A DNA stretch of 64,000 bases. Origin: Scortum barcoo (Eukaryota; Chordata; Actinopteri; Centrarchiformes; Terapontidae). The translations under genes were made by a program, and so were the position numbers. How positions within the stretch are numbered: position 1 is the first letter of the stretch; each line of letters starts with the position of its first letter. The notes beneath the pieces were generated by a model. The model was not told where the DNA came from. It saw only the letters and a list, made by a program, of their open reading frames with translations, and searched no databases. The stretch is from the NCBI GenBank assembly GCA_023238725.1, contig CM041543.1:24063010-24127009 (forward strand). The letters run 5' to 3'. Shown here in pieces: positions 21,618 to 31,555 of the stretch.

Positions 21618-22627
21618 TTTTATTCTTTTGTTCTTTAGTAATTCTGCCTCTTTCTTATTTATTTCTGCTTCTAAATGAGTTATTTAGAAGGACATGACTG
21701 AGTGACCCCCCCCTGGGGAATCCACATAAAGCAATCCACTGTTTGCAACTTTCTTCACCGTATTTGTTTTTCATGACTGTCACTATGGGTCCCTCAGGTG
21801 GAGGAGCCTGAGTCTTTCCCTGCTTTGCACCTCATTCTGATACAAAGGTAGTGTACACTATCACACTAAACACAGCCGTCACTGTGAGTCCCCAATTCGT
21901 TTTTGGTACAATCGGGGTCAAGACCGTTTCACACTTAGATCTGCTGTTTACCGTCTCTTCACTGTTGTGACTGGTATGTCAATCGTTAACAGACAGATCT
22001 CTTAGGTCAAAGGACTCCAAGATTTTGACGTCTACCTGCTTTATCTGAAACAGCAGGTATTAAAAATGACTATCAAACATCCACCCTTTTTTTCCCGTTC
22101 TGTTACTTTTCACTCAGACCCGTCGTCTACCGCGTCTTCTCTATGACTGGTATGTTAATAATAAACAGACGGATCTCTTAGGTCAAAGGACTCCAAGATT
22201 TTTGACATGCAGTCAAAATATCCACCCTTTTTTCCCGTCCTCCTTTAGTTAGTATTTGCTCAAAATACTACTCTCTCTCTCTCTGGACCCTCACAGCAGT
22301 CATGAAAAAGAAATACCAAGAGATCTCTAAAATAATAAGACTAATTTATTTCCCCAATCAAATACCCAGGTATATCTTATGTCACTCACTTGTATTATCT
22401 GGATCAATTATCAAATTATCAATTATCAAAATTTCAGTATCTCACCGAATGTATAGATGATTGGCCCCAAGCGGGTTCTTTGGGATCCCAGTGGAGACGG
22501 CCAGGAGCTGCTGGGGATCGGCCCTCTCGTCTCCCAAGGTTTTTGTGGAGGTAGAGGCAGGAGGATGTTGTTTTCTCCTGGATGATCAGTTGCCGTCCTC
22601 CCTTGGCTCCAGGCGATCTCTCAAGGG
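21618..22627 (-). other. ERV 1 leader with a two-unit tandem repeat
   Basis: About 1 kb of non-coding DNA separates the primer site from gag. It contains two diverged copies of a unit: 21949-22030 and 22129-22210 both hold GGATCTCTTAGGTCAAAGG-like and CTCCAAGATTTT words, spaced about 180 bases apart. A CT-repeat follows near 22271. Confidence 0.7.
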
Positions 22628-22645
22628 ATCCCACTTCTGACACCA
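22628..22645 (-). other. ERV 1 primer-binding site, tRNA-Leu type
   Basis: The minus strand reads TGGTGTCAGAAGTGGGAT, 4 bases inside the 5' LTR. This is complementary to the 3' end of vertebrate leucine tRNAs that finish ATCCCACTTCTGACA plus CCA. It fixes the element's orientation and the 5' LTR edge. It is not a tRNA gene. Confidence 0.9.
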
Positions 22646-22649
22646 AGTT

Positions 22650-23138
22650 TGTTGTGGAAAAATATATTTTGTACTGGAAATAAAGAGAATTGATCCGACC
22701 AGAGTGTCTTTTATATTTTAATGTATTCTTGCAAGAAGGTGAGCTGTCAGACAACCTGAGCATATGCTCAGCTGGATAAGGACTCACAAGTGATAACAGA
22801 AAAAGCACACATATTTATAATGAGATACATACAAAGGGAAGGTGGGGTAGGGAAGGAGTGTGAGGTCTCGTCAACCCTTTCAGTAGATAGTTTCAGGGTT
22901 ACATCGTCTGCATGCGTAAGGAATCTAGAAAGAAGATATTTAATCAGACTGTTGTGGCTAAGATTTAACACCAGTAAGAGACAACCTTGTGATGCCTCAC
23001 CTGTCTGTTGTATGAGATCAGTTCAGCATGGTATGAGAGAAAAGTAGACTATTATATATGATTATAAGACATAAACACTAATCATATATAATAAGGAAAA
23101 TATAATAATAATAATAAAAAGGGCAGATTTCCATTACA
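22650..23138 (-). mobile_element. ERV 1, complete 5' LTR
   Basis: 489 bases. On the minus strand it starts TGTAATGGAAATCTGCCC and ends CCACAACA. It is bounded inside by the primer-binding site and outside by the AAAG duplication. An AATAAA-type word is not obvious on the minus strand. Confidence 0.87.
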
Positions 23139-23142
23139 AAAG

Positions 23143-25247
23143 TTTTCTGCTTTGAGTTTTACCCTTACGTCTAATGATTACTTCTGATAAAACAACAGAA
23201 ATTAGATACTCTTGTTCAATAAAAGCAGAGTCAGAGCTGCAACAGAAGCAAACTTTGATTCAAACTCAGTCCAGTTTTCCAAAGCTGTCAGAACCTGAGG
23301 TGACTGAACATCATCTTCCTGTGTGTTGGTGATCACTGTGAGTCTGTCCTCCTGTCCCTCCACTCCAGCAGAACTGCTTCAGCTCTGTCTGGCTGTATCT
23401 TCATTTGGGTCCAGTCCTGCAGGAGTCGTGACACACTGTGTCTTCAGCGGTGGCGCTCACTGCACCTGGTTTCCCTCTGCACCTGTAGGTCAATGATGCT
23501 AATATGCTAACGGAGGATTTCCTCCAACAGCAGGAAACAGTTGAAGACTTTATTTGCTTCATCAACACTCATTTAAAATGTAAATTAACTTATCAAACAG
23601 ACTTTTCATGATTCACTCAGTTCTTCTGATAAATTCAGCATCATGTTTCACAAAGTACAACTCTGATTTAATGAAATCACATCTTATAAAAATGGTGTTG
23701 AAGTGATGCAGTGTTTCAGGATGTCAAACAGAAACATTACACATCTTACTTTAGTTTGTTTAACTTAGTTCACAGAAGAGCTGTTAAAGTTAAACATCAG
23801 TCCAAATCAAAAGTCTTTCTTTAGTCATACGTCATGATTTTTGTTATAATTCACAGATTATCTGTTAAATTTAGTGAGATGTTAACAGAGTCTGTAAAGT
23901 ATGAAGGTCTACAGTCAGACCAACAGGCCTTTGGAGCAGTGGGCTTTAGTTTACAGGATAACCTGCTGTTGGACTGTGGGCTTTAGGCTTTAAGTTGACT
24001 TTAGTTAGCTCATGTTTGATAAAAAATAATAAATGGTGCAGACTGAGCTCGTGTTGAATCAAAAATCTGTCTCAGTTAACACACGACTTCTCTAAAATAA
24101 TGTGAAATTACAGTCAGTCACACAAATAAAACAACATTGTTCTCACCACCATTAAACCTGCTTCTCCTGTGAGTGTTTGTTCAAAATGTTCTCTGAAAAT
24201 TCTCTCATTAACTTTATTTGGGGGCGTCAGACCAGACTGATACACCATCAACTCAGGTGATGTTCACTAACAAGGTGAATCATATTTGAATTTGTAGGCC
24301 ATTAAAGTTGAACTGAGGTATTATGGATGAGTGGATGGACACCCTGCTGCTCCTCTGCTTCATGTCCAGCTCCTCTTTCAAAGCGTCTTGTGCAACACAA
24401 TCAGATATCAACAGTATTTCACTGTAATACACATCCTCTACAGTCACAACACAACTTGCCTGTAATTTTACAACATGTTGTTATCTGTGGGAAAATGCTG
24501 TCAGCTACTGTCATTATTTTGGACCCATGATGCATTGTGATATACAGTTGAAGTAAAACAAACACACTTTAACATCCATTCATTCAAATAGTTGTATGGA
24601 AAGGTCATTTTTAGGAGACAGGGCTGCCTTCCCCTGTGGCTCCACGTTAAGTTACTCTCTGTTCATTAAAATAGCAGTTACTGTATGAGCAGCAGAAATA
24701 CAGTCCTTTTTTATGTGGAACTCATCAAGTCAAGTCACTTTGATTCATTAAGGCCAAAATCACACATTTGTCTCAAAGGATTTACAATCTGTACATCATA
24801 CAGCACTCTCTATCATTAGAGCCTCTGTTTCAAACATAGAAATGAGTCAATCCAGAAGAATCTGCTGCTCAGACTGATCTGTGAACAGTCTGTAAACACT
24901 TTAGTTGTTCATGTGTGAATGTTGCTCACACTGTTCATTTGAAGAGAGCACATGCAGAGGACAATATTTCATATTCACTTTGATCATGTGGGAGGACATC
25001 AATAAAAACAGAGCAGATCAGTGCTGACTGTGCTCTCTTATTATTTCTTCATCACATCATCTTCTTCTTCTTCTTGGTGTCTTTTCCTGGCAGACACAAG
25101 TGAAAGAATCATGGAGACAGTTGACTCAGATGAGTTTCAGCCTGTTTCTCTGTCACACTGACAAACTGAGGAACACTGCTTCATGTTGAACAGCAGTTAG
25201 GACTCATGTTGGATAGAAAATCATTCTGACTGTGTTTCTTCCTCCAG
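23143..25247 (+). other. Intron of NLR copy 1 between ERV 1 and the B30.2 exons
   Basis: Non-coding. It matches 61067-62650 in inverted orientation (NLR copy 3), including short open frames such as 24327-24530 that are mirrored at 61784-61987. Copy 1 carries extra bases near 23280-23550 that copy 3 lacks. Confidence 0.7.
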
Positions 25248-25295
25248 GGTGGACCATGGTGGAGAGCAGTGGTTAAAACCTGGTGTGAGGAAGGT
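25248..25295 (+). pseudogene. NLR copy 1, linker exon before B30.2
   Basis: Acceptor CTCCAG and donor GTAAGT. The exon encodes VDHGGEQWLKPGVRK, the short linker that joins LRRs to PRY/SPRY in fish NLRs. The first base completes the Arg codon of the last LRR exon. The copy 3 counterpart (61020-61066) is 47 bases and gives the right phase into PRY; this one has one extra base before the donor and would put PRY out of frame. Confidence 0.78.
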
Positions 25296-25508
25296 GTAAG
25301 TGTGGATTTAACATAACTAATGATCAGCAAACTACACATCAGATTCTCTTTAAATACAAAGTTCATAGTTCATTCAAACTTTACTGATAAAACATGTCAT
25401 CATTAAACTTTATAGAAATGAACAACATCAGCACACAAACAAAGAATAAACCTTCAGATGTGTCTGATGATAAACTGCTGCTGTGTTGTGTCTTTTTCTC
25501 TCCATCAG

Positions 25509-26050
25509 ATTTCTGTGAACTCACACTCGACACAAACACAGTGAACAGAAACCTCAAACTGTCTGAAGACAACAGGAAGGTGACATGTGTGAGAGAGAAG
25601 CAGCCATATCCTGATCATCCAGAGAGATTTGACTTCTGGTCTTCAGCTGCTGTGTAGAACTGGTCTGACTGGTCGCTGTTACTGGGAGGTCGAGTGGAGA
25701 GGTAGGAGTTTATATGTCAGTGAGTTACAGAGGAATCAGAAGGAAAGGAGACAGTGATGAGTGTCTGTTTGGAGGAATTAATCATTCCTGGAGTCTGTTC
25801 TGCTCTGATGGAGGTTACTCTGTCCGTCACAATAACACAGAAACATCCATCTCCTCCTCCTCCTCCTCCTCCTCTCTCTCACAGAGCAGCAGTGTATGTG
25901 GACTGTCCTGCTGGCACTCTGTCCTTCTACAGAGTCTCCTCTGACACACTGATCCACCTCCACACCTTCAACACCACATTCACTGAACCTCTTTATCCTG
26001 GATTTGGACTGTTCTGGTCTGGTTCCTCAGTGTCTCTGTGTCCTCTGTAG
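25509..26050 (+). pseudogene. NLR copy 1, PRY/SPRY (B30.2) exon, frame broken
   Basis: After the ATCAG acceptor the PRY part reads FCELTLDTNTVNRNLKLSED and QPYPDHPERFDF. A frame change near 25635 leads to a TAG at 25655. SPRY continues in another frame with GRCYWEVEWRG, VSYRGIRRKGDSDECLFG and SWSLFCSDGGYS, then a run of Ser codons (TCC/TCT repeats, 25848-25878) where the frame shifts again. The end reads VYVDCPAGTLSFYRV ... SGSSVSLCPL and stops at 26050. B30.2 domains are ligand-binding ends of many fish NLRs and TRIMs. Copy 3 has the same PRY break. Confidence 0.85.
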
Positions 26051-26887
26051 GAGGGAGACAACTTCCAGTCCTGGTTTAAATGTTGGTGGACGAGGCTTCA
26101 CTTTGGTTCATATTTGTCTGATTGTGTCTTTAATGTCAGAAATGTTGTTTTCTTAGAAATGATGAAATGATCTCAGGCCTGAACTTGTTTTGTTCTCGCA
26201 TTGCAAAGATGTAAATTCCAACCACTGAGCTTCTGTACTGACAAGATGGAAATGAGTAAATTATACTTCTTGATTTTTTTCTTTTTAATGGGTTTTTATG
26301 ACTCTGTTTTTATGTATTTTACCTTTTTTCTTCCTTCTCCCTCTTGATTTCCTATTTGCTGTTGTGACTCTGCAGTTTTCCCACTGAGGGATTAATAAAG
26401 GATTATCTTATCTGAAAACAGAAGCCTGGACTTCTTGACTCAGACTGGACCTCCACAAGCGCAGTCAGAAGTTAACACCATACTGAAGCAGCATTTTAAA
26501 TCCAGTTATCTTAAAACTAAAAATGACCATCAGGATAAAAATATAAAGTAATTAGCAGTGTGTAGGTAATTGTCATTAATATTATGACTTTATTACTTTA
26601 ATTGTAATTATATTTGATCAGATGAAATCTGTTTCCTGCAGGAAATATAAAGATATTTGAAGAATTTAAGTCACGATAATGATAAATTAGTACGTAAAAT
26701 ACACAAAATAGTACTAATAAAATATCAGCATACACATATAACTAGATACAAATATTCATGTAAATTTTAGTTTATTTGAATTCAAACTATATTAATATTT
26801 GTAGTAATCTGTCATGATTTATGACATCATTTAAGACAGAATTATAGTTTAATGTTGACTGAGTAAGTGTAAGGTTTTGATGGTGAT
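26051..26887. other. 3' region of NLR copy 1
   Basis: Non-coding DNA after the B30.2 stop. The part to about 26620 matches 57310-58070 inverted. The rest is AT-rich and leads into the flank repeat. Confidence 0.6.
26330..26415 (+). mobile_element. L2/CR1-type LINE or SINE 3' tail
   Basis: A short tail with CCCACTGAGGGATTAATAAAGG followed by ATTATCTTATCT. It resembles the tail at 30130-30180 and that of the SINE at 12197-12486. It is also found inverted at 57705-57790, so it was in the NLR unit before duplication. Confidence 0.6.
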
Positions 26888-28205
26888 AAACCTCTACTAA
26901 CCAGATGAACCAAGCAGCATTGAGGAGCAAAAGCATGATGGAAAAATAAAAAGCAGCAGACCTAACAAAATGTGTAAAAAGTGAAGCGTTGTGAATACTT
27001 TCCGGATGCACTGTACAAATTCCAGCTCTCACCAAAGCAGCAGGACAAAGGAGTCACCAAGGTGCACACACTTGCAACACTTGCATGCTCTGAATTTATT
27101 CTAATAAATGAGGAGAACAGTGGGAGCAGATTACATTTACACTGATGTTGTTTTTCGATGCTTCAGCTCGGGCAGATGTGAGTGTGTAGTTTCATATATT
27201 GTTATCATACAGGCCTGTTGTGCTCCATAATGTGACTTTCCCCTGACGCTGGTGGTCGTGTCGGGCTCTGAGCCGACCCCTGTCCCATCTGAGCCAAACG
27301 CTGCTGCCAGCATCTGGATGTGATGAGACACTTCAAATAAAAAAAATCAGGAGTTGTTTCATCGTACAGCTCATGTCATCAACACATTTTTCATTTTCCT
27401 TCAATTCCTGCGTAACTTGATAAATGGAGTCGTTGTGTCTCTTTGCATCAGTGAGGACGCTCAGCTGCTGCAGCCAGAAAAAAACACAATAAACACTCAG
27501 CAACTAAAACTGTTGAATGAATCAAGTTTTTTTGTTTATTTGTTTCTTTATTTTTTAAATAAGTGTAAAGAACTTGAATGCATTTGATTTCCTGGTTTTA
27601 AACAAAGAAATACAAATCACATTAACTAATTAATTTTTCTAAATCTACGGAGGAAAGTGACCAACTGCTCATCTTACCGCTGTGAGTTCACACGCTGCTC
27701 TCACCAACTCCATTCAGAAAAAGCAGCATTTAGTGATCTTCTTCATGAAAACAGATAAAAACATGGTTGATTTTGACTTTTCAACACTTTTAAAGAAACA
27801 CTAGAGACATTTCTCCATTTTGGCATAAACCAAATGTTTTTGGTTCATGTTCTTTTTAATTTCAAAAGGTTTTTAACTTTGTGTGACAAACTAAGAAAAT
27901 CTACAGTCAACAAAAGTTTGATGAAATATGAACGTTTAAAGATGATTTACAATCAAAACCTTCTCAGCTGATTCTTTAACTTTTGAACTGATCATTTAAT
28001 TATTAAGTGAAGCCTTTTTAAATTCGTATTTGACATTTTTCTGTTAATGTCGTGGTTTTGAAAATAGCTTCATTTTTGATTGAAATTTGGCTGTGTGTGA
28101 AGAGATGAGTTCAGTTGATGTTCCTTTGGGAACAATTTAACTCTAAAACACTAAAACAGAAAGGTTCTGTCATTATAATGAGAGTAATTAAACAATAATA
28201 GTAAA
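26888..28205 (+). repeat. 3' flank of the NLR duplication unit (copy B)
   Basis: Near-identical to 1-735 and 1345-1935, without the 600-base block found there. It lies 0.8 kb after the B30.2 exon of copy 1, which is why the segment at 1-1940 is taken to be the tail of a preceding NLR unit. Non-coding. Confidence 0.85.
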
Positions 28206-28259
28206 CTTTATATGCAAACTTTACATAAGTAATTTATTTCAATTAAAAACCCTTCTGTT

Positions 28260-28505
28260 GTGTCTCGTCATGTTTGTTAAGTTTTCATGTCTGTCATGTT
28301 TCTGTTTCCTGTTCTGGCGTGTCTGTTTTATTTTGAAATCCCTAACTCTCTCCTCTCGTTTCAGGTCCCTTTAACTTCCTGCCATTGTGTGTTTCCCACC
28401 TGTGTGATTGTCTGCCCCGCCCTGATTGTTTCCACCTGTTCCCCATTACCTCTTGTGTATATATTGTCTGCGTTTCCCCTGTCTTGTTGTCAGGTTGTCA
28501 TATGA
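28260..28505 (+). mobile_element. Truncated solo-LTR-like remnant
   Basis: It starts around TGTCTCGTCATGTTTG and contains CTGTTTTATTTTGAAAT, GCCCCGCCCTGATTG and TTCCACCTG blocks, in the order found in the solo LTRs at 14213 and 17388. The 3' part is missing. No duplication at its ends is seen. Confidence 0.5.
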
Positions 28506-28569
28506 CTACTAAAAGAGCTGGTGTAGCCTCTGTCCAACTCATAGATGTAGCCGTTGCTCAAGAAAAACT

Positions 28570-28790
28570 TCAAGGAGTTTCCACGTCTGGTTGTAAGACT
28601 TCTTTTATTAAAAACTTTAAAATGTCTCTGGTCGTGTTTGTCCTGCATTTGGGATGGATGTCTAAGCTGTGGGAGGTAATAAAGTCATTTAGAACAAACG
28701 ATTTGTTTGACAAGGATCTAGCATTAAATAGGCCAAAGACAACAGGAGAGTCAGACTTGATGCTTAGGCATGCAGGAGACAATGAGTAAG
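28570..28790 (-). mobile_element. LINE endonuclease N-terminal fragment
   Basis: On the minus strand it reads VFGLFNARSLSNKSFVLNDF followed by SHSLDIHPKC, the opening strand-helix of the endonuclease domain in L2/CR1-type LINEs (N-RSL-NK, then a loop before the TETW motif). TETW itself is not present. The reading on the plus strand (28385-28789) has no such match and is a shadow. Confidence 0.65.
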
Positions 28791-29223
28791 TTCTTAGTCC
28801 TGGGAGCAGATTGACGGCGAGTAAAACGTTTGTTTATTCTGCTCCTACAGATCACTGGGATTGAGAAAACAGAGGTGAGACTAAGAGAAGTGGCAGGTGA
28901 ACTCAGCTTGATGGGGGTGTGGCAGTGGTTACTTACAATGACAGATTAACAAGAAAATGAGTGGTAGAGAAAAACTTTTACTCATCAGGTCGGTGGTAGA
29001 AAACACTTTTTCACTGCCAGGAGTTTACCTGTTGTCTGTTTTATTTTATTGCTAAGGTTCTTATTGATTTTAGTTCTGTATCTATATTTCTTTTGCACGT
29101 GTGGCCTCTCTTTCTAAAATATTGTTGAGCATCGTTTAAGGAGCCAGAGACTCGAGAGTTTCATTGCCAGAGATGACTCCATGAAATTGTTGTGCACATG
29201 ATGATAATAAATCTGGAATCATG

Positions 29224-29515
29224 AAGCTTGAATCTGATACTGCTACTGCTACTTAATACTACTTAATACTACTAATACTAATACTTAATACTGCTACTGC
29301 TACTTAATACTACTTAATACTACTAATACTAATACTTAATACTGCTACTGCTACTTAATACTACTTAATACTACTTAATACTAATACTAATACTACTAAT
29401 ACTTAATACTACTTAATACTACTTAATACTACTACTAATACTAATACTACTACTAATACTACTTAATACTACTAATACTAATACTTAATACTACTACTGC
29501 TACTTAATTACTACT
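29224..29515 (+). repeat. TAATACTACT-type satellite, block 1
   Basis: A dense array of ACT, AATACT and TTAATACT words with an irregular higher-order unit containing TACTGCTACTGCTACTTAAT. It continues beyond two LINE fragments at 30412. Confidence 0.95.
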
Positions 29516-30180
29516 GATTAAAAGAGCCAGCTCAGTCTGTGGCTGCCCCCTGGACTCCATCGAGGTGATGGGGGAGAGGAGGGCTCTGGCCAAACTGTCC
29601 ACCATCATGGACAACACCTCCCACCCTCTGCATCAGACTGTGGGGGCCTTAAGCAGCTCCTTCAGTAACAGACTCAGACACCCAAGGTGTAGGAAGGAGC
29701 GCTTCCACAGGTCCTTCATCCCAAACACCATCAGACTGTTTAATGCTGCTCTATGAATCTTTGTCATTGTAACAAACACTTTCATACCACAGTAGGACTG
29801 ATGTTTACTAATGTTTCATCATTGCACTGATGTTTACTGATGTTTACTGATGTCCTAGCCATGCACTTTATGGTCTTTTTCATTCCACTCATTTACTTAT
29901 ACTGTTGAATTCATATCTGCTACATATCCATATTCACCTGTGCAATAACACCTCACCACTGCACATCTAACTGGGTGAGGCTGTGTATGTAAATACTGTT
30001 TCTTTTCTTTTTCTGTTGTTATTATTATTATTTACTATTTCTTGTACATACTGTTTTTTGTGTCTTTGTGTGTTTTTTTTCGTCTATTATTTAATGTCTC
30101 TTTTACTTTGTTTTGAGCTGCTGTAACAGTGGAATTTCCCCACCGTGGGATCAATAAAAGATCTTATCTTATCTTATCTT
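29516..30180 (+). mobile_element. L2/CR1-type LINE 3' fragment
   Basis: The open part 29565-29756 encodes MGERRALAKLSTIMDN, SHPLHQTV and RCRKERFHRSFIPNTIRLFN, the conserved C-terminal tail after the RT of fish L2/CR1/Rex-type LINEs. The LINE at 44617-48060 has the equivalent HPAHSLFSLLPSGKRYRSLR segment. Its 3' end has GGAATTTCCCCACCGTGGG, AATAAA and three ATCTT units. It is 5'-truncated and separates the two satellite blocks. Confidence 0.75.
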
Positions 30181-30411
30181 CGAGTGTTTTCAGAATCTCT
30201 TCAAAAGGGGATACTCCCTCCCTCTTTGAGGGGTGCCCTGATTACCCTACTCCCGAAGCCCGGTAAACCCAACGATAAGTGTGAAAATATGTGGCCCATC
30301 AGCTTTTTGAATTCTGATCTGAAAATACTCTGCAAAATTTGGGCCAAAAGATTGGAGTCTATATTACCAGGTCTAATAATGGAAGACCAAAATGGCTTTA
30401 TGATTGGATGA
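30181..30411 (+). mobile_element. L1/Tx1-type LINE reverse transcriptase fragment
   Basis: The frame reads FSESLQKGILPPSLRGALIT, LLPKPGKPNDKCENMWPISF, LNSDLKILCKIWAKRLES and MEDQNGFMIG. This is the fingers part of an L1/Tx1-type RT (LLPKPGK, PIS-LN-D-KI, DQNGF). The palm with the catalytic Asp pair is absent. The fragment joins directly to satellite sequence on its right. Confidence 0.8.
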
Positions 30412-30807
30412 TTGAATACTAACTTAATACTACTTAATACTGCTAATACTAATACTTAATACTACTAATACTATTACTACTACTGCTACTGCTACTTAAT
30501 ACTACTTAATACTACTAATACTACCAATACTAATACTTAATACTACTACTGCTACTTAATACTACTAATACTACTAATACTAATACTAATAATACTACTA
30601 CTGCTACTTAATACTACTTAATACTACTAATACTAATACTTAATACTGCTACTTAATACTACTTAATACTACTAATACTGCTACTTAATACTACTTAATA
30701 CTACTTAATACTAATACTAATACTAATACTTAATACTACTAATACTAATACTACTACTGCTACTGCTACTTAATACTACTTAATACTACTAATACTACTA
30801 CTACTAA

Positions 30808-30839
<32 letters not shown>

Positions 30840-30945
30840 ATACTTAATACTACTAATACTAATACTTAATACTACTACTGCTACTTAATACTACTTAATA
30901 CTACTAATACTAATACTTAATACTACTAATACTAATACTTTACTC
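30412..30945 (+). repeat. TAATACTACT-type satellite, block 2
   Basis: The same repeat as 29224-29515, resuming right after the RT fragment and ending near 30945. Confidence 0.95.
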
Positions 30946-31514
30946 TCAGGCATCAGTTTAATTTACTGACCCTCTTAAGTCATTAAGGACAAAAATGTCC
31001 ACTTCTGAAAAACTGCTATAAAAACTTTACAGATTAATATCTTTTTCTGCTGTTTTTGCATAAATCTCTTAAACAACTTCAGTCCTGCTCAAAACTACAA
31101 AACATTCAATCATTTTTAATATTTTAACTCTTTAAATGACAGTTTGATTACATGATGCAAATATTTTTTATGGAAAAAAAAACAACAAAAATGATTTATT
31201 CTCCATAAAACAAATGTTGTGGGGCTGGGGGATTTTTTATCAGTCTTGGATATGTCAAAGATTAGCCAAAATATTGACTTTGATGCATTATTAGTTTTGG
31301 TGCAGCATCAGATTTAAAATTTACGACTCTCTTAAGTCATTAAGGACAAAAATGTCCCATTAAGTCCCATTAAAACCACATTTTTTAATCTCATAGCCAT
31401 TACAAAATATAATCATGCATTCTGTAATTTTCGGTTTCATTTGTGAGAAAAACAGTAAAATCTGTCATTTTTACTGTTCACCACTAAAATCAAGCCATTT
31501 CCCATTATAGATAG

Positions 31515-31555
<41 letters not shown>

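Larger units (their letters stand above)
15015..23138 (-). mobile_element. Endogenous retrovirus 1 (ERV 1), minus strand, env-less
   Basis: The element is flanked by AAAG at 15011-15014 and 23139-23142. NLR copy 3 (about 62650-62675) shows the empty site, so the ends are exact. In minus-strand order it holds a 489-base 5' LTR, a tRNA-Leu-type primer site, a repeat-containing leader, gag with a PPPY late motif and one CCHC knuckle, protease, RT, RNase H and integrase. The sequence (YVDD catalytic box, PPPY gag, single knuckle) places it near gamma/epsilonretrovirus-like fish ERVs. No env is seen, the 3' LTR is only a stub, and all frames are broken. It sits in the intron between the LRR and B30.2 exons of NLR copy 1, antisense to the gene. 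Confidence 0.9.

Noticed and set aside
22628..22645. A tRNA gene 3' end.
   Set aside because: Only the last 18 bases of a tRNA are present, next to an LTR; it is the primer-binding site of ERV 1.
24327..24530. An open frame (MSGWTPCCSSAS...) that is preserved in the inverted copy at 61784-61987.
   Set aside because: The whole intron is near-identical between the copies, so preservation of the frame is expected. There is no family resemblance, and it lies within an intron.
28385..28789. A 134-residue plus-strand open frame.
   Set aside because: The minus strand of the same DNA matches a LINE endonuclease start, and the plus frame begins in LTR-like sequence.
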